A stretch of DNA of 64,000 bases from Alligator mississippiensis (lineage: Eukaryota > Chordata > Crocodylia > Alligatoridae), in assembly GCF_030867095.1 (NCBI RefSeq), contig NC_081831.1:20126001-20190000 (forward strand). Direction: 5' to 3'. Below are positions 11,506 through 23,102 of this stretch, piece by piece. How positions within the stretch are numbered: position 1 is the first letter of the stretch; each line of letters starts with the position of its first letter. A program made the position numbers and the translations under genes. The notes under the pieces are model-generated. The model saw only the letters and a program-made list of their open reading frames with translations. It was not told where the DNA came from and did not search any database.

Positions 11506-12620
11506 CTAGAAGCTGGACTCAGGCACTGGTTTCTTCCTGCCCAAGGAGGCTGTGTGATATCTGACCCTCTGTAAGGTGCCACAGGCCACCTTTTCCACTG
11601 GTGCACTGCGGGTGTGCTGGTGAGCAGCGCTACCATTCTTGCAGAGGGAGGAGGATCTCCGCAGGGGCCAGTCGACCTTGCCATGGATGCTGACCGAGCT
11701 CTGGGAGCGCTTGATATCCAGCTCGGAGCGGCTGATCCTGCCGTTGGACAGGCCCTCCTGGCTGCGGCGGCCCAGTGTGCCGTTGGCCCTGCTTTCGCTG
11801 ATGATGCTGAGGGTGCCATTGGCGAGCGATGTCCTGGAGGAACCCATGGCTGTCTCCGAAGTGCAGCACCGCTCCAGCTCGCTGGGCCTCTTGGTGTCCT
11901 TCTTTAGGAAACCAGCCCTGAAGATTGTGAACCTCCCTTCCTGCTGCCTCTCAGCCTCGGGTTCTTTCTCCCTGCCGTGCTCCCCAGACTTGGCGGGGTT
12001 TCTTTGGTCGTTGTCCATGTTCCTCCCCTTCAGGGAGCTATAGGGGTGGGACACGCTGTTGTTGACACACATGGCTCCATTTGAGTTTGCTTTACTTCCG
12101 TTGATCTTTGGCTCCTCAACTTTCCTTGGCGGTGCCACATTGAGAGGCAACTCTAGCTTCTTGGGTGTCCTGTGTGGTTGGCCTGTGTCCTCCTTTGGCT
12201 TGCTCGCTCTCTTCAGGGTGCTGGTCTTCTCCGGGGGCAAGGGGGGTTTGCTGTGGTTCTCAGCTGGCCCCACTGTGTTGCTCTGTAAACTCCCACTAGC
12301 CCTTCCTGACCCACCACCCTCTTGGTCCTTCACAGCCCCTGCAGCAGTTGGCTTAGACTTAGCTAGCAAAGGCCCATTCTCTTCTCCAGCAGTGCCCGTC
12401 ATGAGTGGGACGATAGACTCATTAGTGTATCTGGGCCGGCGCCCAGACTCCAGGTACTCCACCAGCTCCCCAGAAACACCCTGCAGCCTGTCCTTGGATG
12501 CGAAGGACCAGCGAAGGGGCATTGGTTTGGTGGTGCCCAGTTTGGGCTTGGTGGGTGATACTTTCATGCTGACACTCCGTCCCTGAATGCCTCGCACCAA
12601 GGGTCTTGACTCAAAGCCTC
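11506..12620 (-). CDS. USP43: USP43 terminal coding exon, disordered tail
   Basis: A single large last exon of 1115 nt (about 370 residues) after a CTCTTCCAG acceptor. The start GGFESRPLVRGIQGRSVSMK matches LVRGxKGRSxSMK of mammals, followed by PLRWSF.SK and ELVEYLES.RRPR, both conserved. The middle is Ser-, Lys-, Pro- and Asn-rich and diverged, as in other USP43 proteins. The end is conserved: GTLQRVRYHTASLGRKKPVP then ESSF and a TAG stop. No membrane segment or known domain is visible. Several R-x-x-S motifs suggest phosphorylation and 14-3-3-type sites (inference). The final S-S-F fits a class I PDZ ligand pattern. Confidence 0.97.
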
Positions 12621-12755
12621 CTGGAAGAGTGACACAAATAGATTAGACAACATGAACCACCAACAGTTCCCCAGGGTCAGGCCAGAGCCACGATTCCACA
12701 GGAAGGAATAGGGGAGGCCTGTTCCAGTTGGGTGTGTGTGGGGGTAGCTCCTATC

Positions 12756-12880
12756 AGCATTGCCGAGTAACCTTGGGCAAATCACTGCTTGCCTCGGCGT
12801 CCCTTCCCATCTGTCTGTCTGGTCTGCGTAGAGTGTGAACTCTTTGTGGCAGGGCCTGTCTCTCACTGCGTATGAGCTAC
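12756..12880 (+). repeat. MIR SINE fragment
   Basis: GTAACCTTGGGCAAATCACT followed by GCCTCGGCGTCCCTTCCCATCTGT resembles the MIR block ...GACCTTGGGCAAGTCACTTAAC..., with the usual GTGAACTCTTTGTGGCAGGG follow-on. It is intronic (USP43, last intron). Confidence 0.65.
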
Positions 12881-13957
12881 CCCACAATCTATAGATACTA
12901 CTAGAACCTGGATGCTAATAAGGAGGGGGTTGTCAGAGGTCACAAGCCCAGTAGGTCTGTCGTACCAGGTGAGGAATAACTCCTGGATATTCTCTCTGCT
13001 AGTCCCATGCTCCATCCACCTACACAAGGGATGCACCCTTGACTAGATGTACTGGTACACTGGACTAGCAGCTGGCATGTGGAGCATCACAGGAGGCCTG
13101 GTCAACTGGACATACCAGCTAAGCATGGCAGCTGCTTTCTGGTTGCCCTTGCTCTTGGCCTGGCACTCTTGTAGTCAGTGGAGGCAGAGAAGATGTCAGT
13201 GATGTGCAGGAAAAGCCAGAGGGTACCATAGATCCAGTCCCACTGGGTGGGATAGCCATGTAGTGAAGGTGAAAAATGGCACCACAGAGGTTAATTCTAT
13301 GTATACCAGGTTAGCAACACTGAGAGGCCCAACGCGTATAGGTTCCCTTAACATCTCAGTTCTGCAGATTTGGGCACCCTGCATCCAAGGTGTGGCCAAT
13401 TCACTAACTCTATTGTAACACCTGTGATATTTGATGCTTGTCTTAAAGCCCAAGTCCTGGGCTCCTGGGACTGAAGGGAGAATTGCAAGATTGCATTTAA
13501 AAACAATGTCACCTTCCAACCTTTATGGTTGGAAGATACACTAGAAAACATGGGACTCAATGGCTCCAGCACCAAGATATGAATAAGCAGAGCTCAGGAG
13601 GACTCAGTTCTGACCAGTTCGGGGGCTTGAGGATGATTTCTGGACTCCTCAGTCCATGGTACCTAGCAGACAGGCTCTATGCCAGTTGGAGCCTAGGGGC
13701 AGCCCCAAGGCTCTGTCTTGTATGCTCAGGAACCAGTCTGGCATCTGCCATTCCCTGCTAATTATATATTGCTCATCCCCAAGCCTCTCCTTTAATACCA
13801 GGAAGCCCAGTGCCACCTGGCTCCTGTGACACCAAGAGCTGGTCTCCAATACAATATAGACAGAAGGCCCTGTCCTGCTCTGTGTCATACCCGCTGCCCC
13901 CCCGCGGCTGGCTGTTCAGGGACAGGTGTTGGGCACACTGACACAAAAGAGCCTCAC

Positions 13958-14116
13958 CCTTCTCCTGGCTGACTGTGGCATTCAGGAAGACAGGCGAGTC
14001 GGGGGGCTTGAGAAAGGAGGGGCAGGTCATGGAGCTGCGGGACACCAGGCTCTCCCTCTTACTGCTTCCGCTGAGCCTTGTGATCCAGTGGTCAGACAGA
14101 GAGGAGCTGGTGGAGC
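13958..14116 (-). CDS. USP43: USP43 exon, start of the C-terminal tail
   Basis: A 159-nt exon with a TCTCTTGCAG acceptor and AAGG|GTGAGG donor. It reads (G)STSSSLSDHWITRLSGSSK, then RESLVSRSSMTCPSFLKPPD and SPVFLNATVSQEK plus one base. Mammalian USP43 has GSTSSSLSDHW..RL...., CPS....PDSP.F.N....QEKGG in the same place. This is Ser-rich, probably disordered linker with no catalytic residue. The donor offers two overlapping readings (AAG|GGT or AAGG|GTG); AAGG|GTG was chosen because it gives EKGG with the next exon. Confidence 0.95.
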
Positions 14117-14604
14117 CTGCAAGAGAAACCCAGACAACAGGCCAGAGCCATGTCACCAGAGCACAAAAGACTATGAGGTGCTGCAGCTAGTAGAAAGGTC
14201 GGGGAAGAAGGGGCCAAATCTCTTAGACTCCATGCAGCAGAGAATGTGCCCAGGCTGCTGCAAACACTCCCATGCCCTCTCTGTCGTGCTTGGGCTTGGC
14301 AGTCTGAGGTCCCACAGTGCACTATTCCTGGAGACCCAGCCACCAGGGAGAGGCACTATATATTACAAAGGGGCCCAGTATGGTGGGGGGGATAGTTCCA
14401 CAGGGCCCTGCTTTATTTTTCTTTGCAGGTCTCCTCTGCATACAGAGTGAGCTCATCTACCCAGCCTGTGAACTGATGCTCAGACAGGTGTAGAGAGGAC
14501 ACTACTCTATGGAGAGGGAAGCTCTGTTGAACAGGAGCAAACCCTAGGCTAGCAGGTAATAATGCTGCTGTTCCCTTTAACTAGGAACATGTGCAGAGGG
14601 AGGT

Positions 14605-14735
14605 AGTTAGCCGTGTTAGTCTGAAGCCAGTTAGAAGGCAGGGTAGAGATGCACCTTTAGACTCACTAAATACGATATATATAGAGAGCACAGGCTTTTG
14701 TGAGCCCAAGTTCACTTCAACAGATGCCAGTGCTG
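14605..14735 (-). mobile_element. Penelope-like element 3' tail (fragment)
   Basis: Read on the minus strand it runs from GAAGTGAACTTGGGCTCACA to the terminal AGACTAACACGGCTAACTAC. The same tail occurs in plus orientation around 59077-59140. The element body is absent. Family assignment rests on the similar tails near PLE coding remnants at 24.5 and 57 kb. Confidence 0.5.
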
Positions 14736-15041
14736 CTGAAGGGCACAGATACCATGTCAACTGAACAGGTCTCAAACATGGGCTCTGCCAGGTTGTGGGT
14801 TGTGGGGGGAGAGGGGAGTGGAAGGGAACATTACCCCTTTGATATACATCAAAGCCCAGGGTTATGGAGCTCTAACATTTGCAAAGGGCCTTGGAGACTG
14901 GCTGCGTTGGCTCTGGGGTTTCAGACTGAGGTACCCAGTGCTTCATTGTCACTTGCAATTGCAAATGCTACCAAGTGGGGCAGCAGATGCTTATGGTGGG
15001 GGTAGCTGTTAGAGCTCTGCAAATTGTTACATTTGCCTGTT

Positions 15042-15265
15042 AGAATCATAAAATCATAGAAAATTAGACTCTGAAGGGATCTCAAGAGGTCATCGAGTCC
15101 AACCCCGTTCTCAGAGCAGCACCTATATTATCCCAGCCAAGGCTCTGTCTAGCTGGGTCTTAACAACCTCCGAGGAAGGAGATCCCACAACCTCTCTGGG
15201 TATCCTTTTCCAGTGCTTTACCACCCTCCTTGTGAAGAGTTCTGGAAGGTACCTAGGGGGAGAGT
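15042..15265 (-). mobile_element. CR1 LINE 3' end, short
   Basis: The minus strand reads ELFTRRVVKHWKRIPREVVG then SPSSEVVKTQLDRALAGII, the last CR1 ORF2 residues. The 3' UTR (GACCTCTTGAGATCCCTTCA) and an ATCATAAAATC-like tail lie at the lower coordinates. Truncated, intronic. Confidence 0.85.
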
Positions 15266-16525
15266 GACCTTTGCAGTTTGTGCACCAGCTAGGGCAGCCT
15301 GAAGCAGCTCTCCCTAGCAGAGAGGTGTCTGTTGCCATTACTTTCAATAAACTGTCCCATAGTTTTTGGACTCAAGCTCTTTGACTTGTTGATTGAGCCA
15401 CCAAACAATGCACACATCTCCCCTGAGAATAAGGCTGTTGGCGTCTCATCTCAGGCATTCAAAAAACAAAGCGCATAAAATCAGCAGCCACTGACAAGAA
15501 TGATAGTAATAAATAGCAAATTAGAGCATGCATTAGTGATTCTATGCATGCATGCCATGGGGTGGCAGCACAAACAGGCCAGCACCTCATTTCAGCACTA
15601 CAGGTATCCTGCTACAAGGGGCTCATTTTGGGAGGATGCCAGCTTCCTGCTGTCAGAGCAAATGCAGCTATTGTCAAAAGAGATTTTACTGCTCCAGGGA
15701 GGCAGGGGAGGAGTGAAGGCCTGGGTAGGTATGTACAGGGCAGAGTGACCAGAAGGGCATTTAGGTGGGAGAGGAAAAATAACAGCTATCACCACAGCTA
15801 CATGTCCATGCTAATAGCACCAGCAGCCGCATGTCATTGCTGCCCCAGGAGACCAGTTGCTGTGTCACACCTCATATATGCCTGCATGCACTGTGTGCAT
15901 CTGTTCACACATGGTCACATGTGCATGCTTTGTGCTACTGTTTGCGTGTGATGGGTGTGTGTGCATTTGCTGCCACTGTGTCTGCAAGTGTGCACACTTT
16001 TTGACTGTTAGCATCACACATAGGCAACCCCTCCCCTTTCCCTCCCTCCCTCATCATGCTACCACTCAGTGATGCTGATGGTTTTGCTGTACCCACAGTG
16101 TACTTAGCCCTGGGCCCCTCATTTGCATCTGTTCAAGCAGGCACCAAGGCAGTTTTCCCTAACACAGATAAGGTGCAGGGTCAAAAGCAGAGGGGAGAGG
16201 AAGGTTGGGCCTGCTGGTACAAACTGACATAACTTACAGTCCTGGAGAATGTGACACCATCAGGGAAGCTGAGCTCACAAAAGGCTTGATCCTACACCTG
16301 AGGTGTTTGCTCAGGGGATGAGCCCCACAGAAATCAATTGGGACTCAGCTGAGTGAGGGTGATCCCTTGGCAGACAGAGACCTCTAAAACAGAGAGGGAC
16401 CTATTCTTGCTTGGAAATGGTTTTGAGTGACCCTGGAAAGCCTGCAGGGCCTGGCCTGGGCCGCCAACAGCCCAGGGGAGTCTGGCTGGAGCCCACCCAT
16501 GCCTGAGGCAGGGTGCTGTGCCCAC
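15266..16525. other. USP43 intron sequence
   Basis: No exon, RNA gene or nameable repeat seen. 15840-16010 is rich in short TGTG/CATG runs. Confidence 0.4.
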
Positions 16526-16684
16526 CTCTCATGGAGCTGCTGGCCGACCAGCTGGGGATGGCGTTCCGCCTCTGGTAGAAGAGGATGTAGGCACTCCGGG
16601 TGCTGACCTCATCCTCCTGGACCGACTCCACTGTGCTGTCATCATAGCTGTACCAGCGGCCATCCAGTGAGTTACGGCAGTAGG
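16526..16684 (-). CDS. USP43: USP43 exon with the YDDS catalytic box
   Basis: A 159-nt exon, CCCACAG acceptor and AGAG|GTGGG donor. It reads AYCRNSLDGRWYSYDDSTVE, SVQEDEVSTRSAYILFYQRR and NAIPSWSASSSMR. The WY.YDDS box carries the third catalytic residue of USPs, and AYILFYQRR closes the catalytic fold. Mammalian USP43 matches nearly throughout (AYCRNSLDG.WYSYDDSTVE...EDEV.TR.AYILFYQ.RN.IP.WSASSSMRG). Phases are 1 in and 1 out. The sequence after the last beta strand begins the disordered tail. Confidence 0.97.
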
Positions 16685-16924
16685 CTGTGGGCAGGCAACA
16701 TAGCTCAGGGTCAGGAAAGGACTGGGGACCTTAGAGAAGAAATGGGGAGGTTGTGGGGAGAAATGGCCTAGGCAAACAGCTCTCAGCTGAGTTTGAGTTT
16801 CATCAAACTACATCCAGGCTGTTTGGCCAGCTCAGCCCATGGGAATTCCCCCACCCTTTCAGTATCTGGGTGAAATGGCAGGCTATGGAGCTGGGGGCTA
16901 GTTAGCAAGGCTAGAGGGACTTCT

Positions 16925-17244
16925 GCCAGGGCACACTCAGTATAGTACCCACCCTGCACATTGCCAGGGCACACTCAGCAGTATAGTGCCCGCCCTGCAC
17001 ATTGCCAGGGTACACTCAGCAGTACAGTGCCCGCCCTGCACATTGCCAGGGTACACTCAGCAGTATAGTGCCTGCACACTACCAGGGCACACACACTGGT
17101 ATAACACCTGCCCTTCACACTGCCAGGGTGCACTCACCGGTATAATGCCTGCCCTGAACACTGCCAGGGTGCACTCACCGGTATAGCAACCACCCTGCAC
17201 ACTACCAGGGCACACTCACCAGTATAGTGCCCACCCTGCATGCT
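16925..17244. repeat. 41-bp minisatellite over a splice donor
   Basis: Eight tandem copies start near 16925, 16963, 17004, 17045, 17081, 17122, 17163 and 17204. Most are 41 bp; two are shortened to 38 and 36. Each reads roughly GCCAGGGCACACTCAG then CAGTATAGTGCCCGCCCTGCACATT on the plus strand. The last copy covers the real exon end and donor (17220). On the minus strand copies 6 and 7 keep GTGAGT, copy 5 has GTGTGT, and copies 1-4 have CTGAGT. The array thus arose by amplification of an exon-intron boundary. Confidence 0.93.
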
Positions 17245-17568
17245 GCCGTGGTGATTGCAGACAGCATACAAGTCGTAGAGGTAGTCCAGCTGGCAGCTCT
17301 CAGGAAGATACGGCGGTTGCTTCCAGGCTGCCCACTGGCCCAGCACGTGCTGCCCAGTTTGGCTCCTCTTGGCCACGTGGGGGGCCATGTCGAGGCCACA
17401 GAGTGGGAACTGGACCAGTGTGGAGAGCTTGTGCCGCCTCTCGCCCACCTGGCGAAACCGCTTGAGGTGGATGATGAGGATGTCAGGAAGCGTCCACAGG
17501 CTTAGCTTCACCATGCCCTGTTGCAGCACCTGGCAGTGGGGACAGCGCCAGGCATCGTCCGGGGCCAG
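17220..17568 (-). CDS. USP43: USP43 exon with catalytic His box
   Basis: A 349-nt exon with a CTCCCCAG acceptor and ACTG|GTGAGT donor. In order it encodes LAPDDAWRCPHC (the C-x-x-C knuckle), QVLQQGMVKLSLWTLPDILI, IHLKRFRQVGERRHKLST and LVQFPL, then a variable stretch. It ends YDLYAVCNHHGSMQGGHYTG. HLKRF and the YDLYAVCNHHG...GGHYTA region are hallmark USP motifs, and the His of GGHYT is the expected catalytic histidine. The donor lies inside the last copy of a 41-bp minisatellite that continues into the intron and carries two more GTGAGT donors, 41 and 82 nt downstream. The end at 17220 is chosen because its phase fits the next exon and gives GGHYTAYC. Confidence 0.97.
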
Positions 17569-20194
17569 CTGGGGAGACAGGAAGCCATGTGACAGGGATG
17601 GCAAGCCAAATGTGGCCCAGTCATGCCGAGTGCTGGCTTGGGCAGGGGGCTGTCCAGTCAGCATGGCATCAGCTCTGTCATCAAGAGTGGGGGGTGGGCA
17701 GTGCTGACAGCTGCCATGATGTTGTGAGTTATGGCTGCTGGGAACTTGCTGGTGAAAGCAGCAGCAAAGCTTCCCTCCCCTGGTTGGCCTGGTGTCCTGG
17801 GCTGAAGGAGGACCCCTGCTAGCCATGTAGGGCCTGTGGCACACAGCTGAACAGTGCCCAATCCTTCCAGCAGAAGGCAGTGCCATGTCCTCCCACCAGC
17901 CAAGCCACATGGTATATTCTGCTCTGGGGTTGAATTACCCCCATGATGGTGCTCTGGGCATAACCCGGGAACAGCAAATACAATCTTCCTTTACAAAATG
18001 TTTCTATCCTCCCATGTTTCACTCCCCTCTCTGCCCCCACACAGGGCTAGGGGCCTCCCATTTCCCAAGGGGTTGTGGACCAGGCCTGCCCTCTGCAATG
18101 GCTAAGCAGGTGATGGCAGGCAGTGAGGAGCTTTTCCTTGCCAGTTCCTGTGCCTGGCATGGGGAAGATGGCCAGGTACCTCCTTGAGATCCACAGCTAG
18201 AGCTGAGAACACAGCTCATCACATTGATCAGTAGCTTTTCCTTGTGCCCCCCGTCTGTCTGCCTATCTGCTGTCTCACTGTAAGCTCCTTGGGGCTCTCT
18301 GCTCTGTGTCTGCCTGGCACAGTGGCCTCCTGGGCCATGATGGTGGCTGTTTAGTACAAATTCATAAACAGGAGAAGAGGGTACAGCACAGAGACAGAAG
18401 CCCAGTCTTATCAGAGGCTGAATGAGTCTGACTCTTGGTCCACTGGCCCACAAATCACATGCCATCTAGGCAAGGTCATGGGGCATTTAAGAGACTTGGT
18501 CTGGGCAGGACAGACTGGGAATGCATTCCAGTACCAGAGTGGGAGGGCAGCATTGCTGGATACAAGGGCCTTACGCCAGCAGAGAGAGGCAAAGACTCTG
18601 CCCCCAGATGCTCCAACTGAAACACCAGCAACACCTGGACTGACAAACCTGTCATGCTGATCCCAGACATTGCACCTGGCCAGTGCAGCCAGCTTTGGGC
18701 TGTGCTGGGCAGTGAGGAGGCTCTGAGACAACGGGAACTATACTTTCAAGTGCCATGGGCTGGGCCTGCACAGGGGAGGACTGCTCAAGAGGAACGCCCA
18801 GTCATTCTGTTAGCTGAATGGGATTTTCTCTTCCTGGCACTGTTGCAGCCTTGTTGATTTGCACTGCACTGGCTCTTAGGGCCTTGAGAGGCCTCTGTAA
18901 TTTGTGGCTCCAGATGGTTTGTACTGGCTCAGCACACCAGGCTGTAGTGGAACTAGGGGTGGGCAGCTGGAACATGAGCCCTGGGTGCTTCTTTGGGAGG
19001 AAGGTGGCACTGGAGAAGTGGTAGGGGTCTGTGCTTGCCATGGGCTCACCAAGCACAGACCACAGGAGTCAGCCTTACTCCCCCTCCCCTGCTCTGCGGT
19101 CAACAGCTACTGGGTTACCTCTCCCACAACCACTGCCAAAATAAGGCTCTTACAGCCACGTTCTGCAGATAGGTTGGTAGGGGATGAGAAAGGGTTAACC
19201 CTGTAGCTGTTGCAGCAGAGGCATCTCCCTTTGGGGTGGGAAGTAAGGCTGGCAGGGGACTCTGCCTGTGGCTCCCCTCCCCTGCCAATGCCCAAAGCAC
19301 AGAAATAGTTAGATGCCCCCCTTCCAACAGGCCAAGATACCACCTGCCCCCTACTCCCCATCTGCCCTGGCAGAGCTGTTTGGTGAAGCCACAGGCCCTG
19401 GACCTCTGCCCGTGCCATGTTGCCCCATCCTAACATACGCTCCTTGGGAGGGATCTGGTGCCACTCCAATACCACATCTAGTGCCCTGGGGAGGTAGCAT
19501 TAGGCATGCTCTTCCTACCACAGACACCCTTGGGTGCAGACTACCTCCCACTCCAGGGTGCCACCTCTTTCTAGCAGGGCACTGGCAGAGCCCCTCGCTG
19601 CCAGCTGGGCTCCACAGTGCATGGCAAAGTGTAGAATCAGCACATATCCTGGGCACACTGTCCTGCTCCTCCTGCTCTCCTCCCTCCCCTCCCATGAATA
19701 GTGCCCTGCAATATTCCTCTGCCTTCAGCCCGATTCTCTGCTATGGGCCTGCAGCCTGGGACTGGGTGGGGAGGGAGCAGAGCCCCAGTATGTCTGTCTG
19801 CTGTAGTTAATAAGAGGAGAAACATTTTTCTCTTAGATGGGGGCTAGGGAAGGTCTCCCTTCCCTTCACCCCACCTCTTCCAGCTTGGGATGGACACCTA
19901 AAACCACAAACTGGGACTTTCTGTCTGGCTATCTATTCTCCCTGAGCTCTCAGCATGGCCTCCCTGCAGTCACAGGCATGAAGACCAAAGCACAAGGAAG
20001 CCCTGGGCAGCCCAATAAATGTTTCCCCTTATGAGCCTGGTGACAAGGCCCAGAGCTGGGTTCTGGCACACCATGCTCAGGCTGTTGTCCATCTCTACCT
20101 GCCCAACATAATGTGCCCCAGGCAGCCCAGAGCATGGGATGACTCAAGGCCCAGAGTGCAGAGTTGACCCCGCTGGCCCTGAACACACACATAC
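17569..20194. other. USP43 intron sequence
   Basis: The intron remains open in the exon frame for about 340 nt upstream of the acceptor, but that part reads as low-complexity sequence without similarity to USP43. 18240-18330 resembles the 3' part of old MIR/LINE2-type repeats. Nothing else named. Confidence 0.4.
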
Positions 20195-20324
20195 CTGCTC
20201 CTCCTTGGTATAGAGCTGGAAGCACTCATCCAGGGTGCAGTTGTGTTGCTGCTGGTGGACCTGCTGCTGCATCCGTACACTCTCAGCATCCTGGACCACC
20301 TCCTCCTGGATACTGCCAAACAGT
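20195..20324 (-). CDS. USP43: USP43 exon before the zinc-knuckle region
   Basis: A 130-nt exon, TTGCAG acceptor and GAGCAG|GTATGT donor. It reads LFGSIQEEVVQDAESVRMQQ, QVHQQQHNCTLDECFQLYTK and EEQ. Mammalian USP43 has LFGS.QEE..QDA.SV..QQ..HQQ..CTLDECFQ.YTKEEQ. CTLDECFQ-x-(Y/F)-x-x-E-E is the box common to USPs just before the second C-x-x-C pair. The Gln-rich run (QQQVHQQQ) is a local low-complexity insert that the mammalian protein also has. Phases 2 in and 0 out match both neighbours. Confidence 0.95.
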
Positions 20325-21540
20325 CTGCAATGGGAAAGAGGGGGTCACAGCCAGGCTCCCTGCAGCAGGGCCTGCTAAGACTATCCGTGGTTCTTAGCCC
20401 TGCCTTTGCCTCAGTGCTTAAGGCTGTGTGGATGATACAGAGTCAGGAAATTACCCAGGTCTTTCCCAGGCCATTCTGTGGCATCTGTCTCTGTACCCTG
20501 GGGCAAGGAGTTTGCCCAGTTGAACAAATACTGCATGAAGTAGAGCAAACCTGCCTGCCTTGCTGAGGGACCCTTTTGATGAAGCTGTGGCCCACATTGT
20601 CCAATGCGGGTGACTACGGTTAGGTGCCCAGGCCAAAGTGTTCAGCGGTGATTCTGAGGGGCCAGACTGGGATCCCTTAAAGGGATGAGATTTTGAGAAA
20701 ATGCTGGGGTTTCCCTGTAGAAATCAAACTGTTCTGGGTGCCCCAGGTTGGGTGCCCCCAAATCACTAGTCACTCTTGAAATACTAACTCCAACTATTAC
20801 GGATGGAGAAGACCCACAGGCAGCCCTCGGCTGACCGGTGTCCTGGGGTGGTCCTGGAAAAAGGCGGCTGCCTGGAAGTTGCAAACTGATGATCAAGTCT
20901 CCCTCTATTCCAAGTAAACTTCTGACTGCTCCACCACTGTCCTGGTCTCCCAAAGCACAGGCTTGTCCCATTGCTGGCAGCCAGCCACTGATGTGGAGCA
21001 CAGAGCTCACAAATCTGTCACACACTACAGGATACTTCCCCTTTGTTTGTATTTAATAATAGTGTTGTTAAAAATCACTTAGGCAGCAGTTCTCCTGCTG
21101 CTGCAATTAAATTCATCCTTTGCTCCCAGCTAAAACCAACAGGAAGAGCAGTAATTCAGCTTCCAAATAAGCCTAGGTTGGGTTTTTCACATTCAACTTA
21201 ATACTGAGGAATGGGGTTGTGCAACTGCTCCTTTCGGTACCCCTACTGTCCACCAGGCGAACCAAGGAGCAGTGTGACCCTACTAGCTTAAAATTCCTTA
21301 ATTCAGCTGCTGGCCTCTTTGGAGGCTGCCATAGTGGAAGTAGTTTGGGGCTATGGACTCCATTTCCCTGGAGGGGACCTGACTGACATGCCTCCTTACC
21401 GAGTGGCCATGCCTGCGGGTTTCAGAACTGCACAGGGAGTATTCCTGCCACCAAGTAGCTTGTCCAAATCAAGGCTGGGGGTGTGAATTACCTCCAGCTG
21501 TAGGCGCTATTCTGGGACAACAGCCTGCTGCGATGACTTT

Positions 21541-22455
21541 CATAAATTTCATAGACATTAGGGCTGGAAGGGACCTCAGGGGCAGGAAGTCAGCTGGGGC
21601 CATAGGATCCCAGCAAGATAAGCATCCAATTTTCTCTTGAAGGTGTTCAATGTAGGTGCTTGAACCACCTCTGGTGGCAGGCTGTTCCAGACCTTGGGGG
21701 CTTGGACAGTAAAGAAATTCTTCCTTATGTCAGCCTGAAATGGTCTTGCAGTAGTTTATAACCATTCGACCTCGTTATCCCTTGGGGCGCTCTGGTGAAC
21801 AAACGTTCCCCCAGATCCTGGTGGTCACCCCTGATAAACTTATAGGTGACCACCAGATCACCTCTGAGCCTGCGCTTTTCCAGGCTAAAGAGCCCCATAG
21901 CTCTCAGCCTCTCATCGTAAGGTCTGTTTTCCTGACCTCTGATCATGTGCGTGGCTCTTCTCTGGACTCTCTCAAGCTTCTCCACATCCTTTTTGAATTG
22001 TGGAGCCCAAAACTGGATGCAGTACTCCAGCTGCAGCCTCACCAAGGCCGAGTACAAGGGGAGAATGACGTCCTGGGATTTGCTTGAGAAGCATCTACAG
22101 ATGCAAACCAGTGTTTTGCTTGCTTTATTAGCTGCAGCATTGCATTGAAAGCTCATGTTCATTTTGTGGTCAATGATGACCCCCAAGTCTCTTTCTTCTA
22201 TAGTGCTAGCCAGCGTATCACTGCCGAGCCTATAAGGATGCTGCAGGTTTTTCCTCCCAAGGTGGAGAACCTTGCATTTTTCAGTGTTAAACATCATCAG
22301 GTTCTTGTCCACCTATTTTCTGAGCCTGTCCAGGTCAGCCTGGATCGTCCTCCTGTCCTCAGGTGTGGATGTTTTACCCCAAAGTTTGGTGTCATCGGTG
22401 AACTTGGCCAGTCCGCTTCTGACTTCAACATCCACACCATTAATGTACTAGGCCC
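21541..22455 (-). mobile_element. CR1 LINE, 5'-truncated, long open frame
   Basis: A 195-codon minus-strand frame (22312-21725) reads MMFNTEKCKVLHLGRKNLQH, TIEERDLGVIIDHKMNMSFQ, PLYSALVRLQLEYCIQFWAP and GLFSLEKRRLRGDLVVTYKF, the C-terminal half of CR1 ORF2. Further upstream LAKFTDDTKLWG is the reverse transcriptase active-site region, with Thr in the usual FADD. The 3' end GGTCCCTTCCAGCCCTAATG and a tail lie at 21541. It sits in a USP43 intron, same strand as the gene. Confidence 0.92.
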
Positions 22456-23102
22456 AATGACTGGTGCAGAAGTAATTGCTTTAGCTCCTGGATGCCAGTG
22501 CAGCTGAAGGACAGTCAGTGGCTGTCAGTCTCTCTGCCTCCCAGCTGGGTGCAGAGATGCCACACGGGCCTGAGGATGATCCTCCATCCAAGGGAGCAGA
22601 AACACAAAGTCATGGAGCCACCCAGTATCAGGAGCAGGATGGAGAAGGAGGGCCCCTGGTCCAGGCCACAAACCTTACTAGTTCTGCCTAAACTGGATGT
22701 TTTCCCTCAGGCACAATTCCCACTGGGACAGATCCTAACTGTTCCAGGTTTTTCCCCTTCCTTGGCATCAGTGGGAGGTTTCCCAGAGAAACGCGATCCG
22801 GGTTTGGCCCACCTCTTAGTTAGCAATAGCAAAGTCAAAGCAGCCCAGAGGCCAGTGAGCTGGCCCTGGCTGGCAGAGAGAGCAGGCCCCTGGGTGGGGT
22901 GTGCTCACAGGAGACCTCTGCTGTTCCAAGGGGACTGTGGAGTCAAAGCACTGATGTGAGGGGGAGCGGCTGGTCTACCTTCGGATGAGGCAATGCTGCC
23001 ACTCAGACCCCTGCACATGCCTGGGTGAGCCCGAAGTGGAGGCTCTGCCTCACTTGACCCCATGCTCTGTTGGAGGCAGGCAGCAGGATGCTGGGCACTT
23101 AC

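Noticed and set aside
11614-12586. Long plus-strand and alternate frames opposite the last USP43 exon
   Set aside because: They are shadows of the GC-rich coding exon, with no splice support.
16925-17240. CRISPR-like array
   Set aside because: The repeat units are directly tandem without unique spacers, and this is a vertebrate intron.
17569-17910. Upstream in-frame extension of the His-box exon (open to 17910)
   Set aside because: The added residues have no resemblance to USP43, and the CTG|GCC boundary at 17568 fits the upstream exon ending in EEQ.
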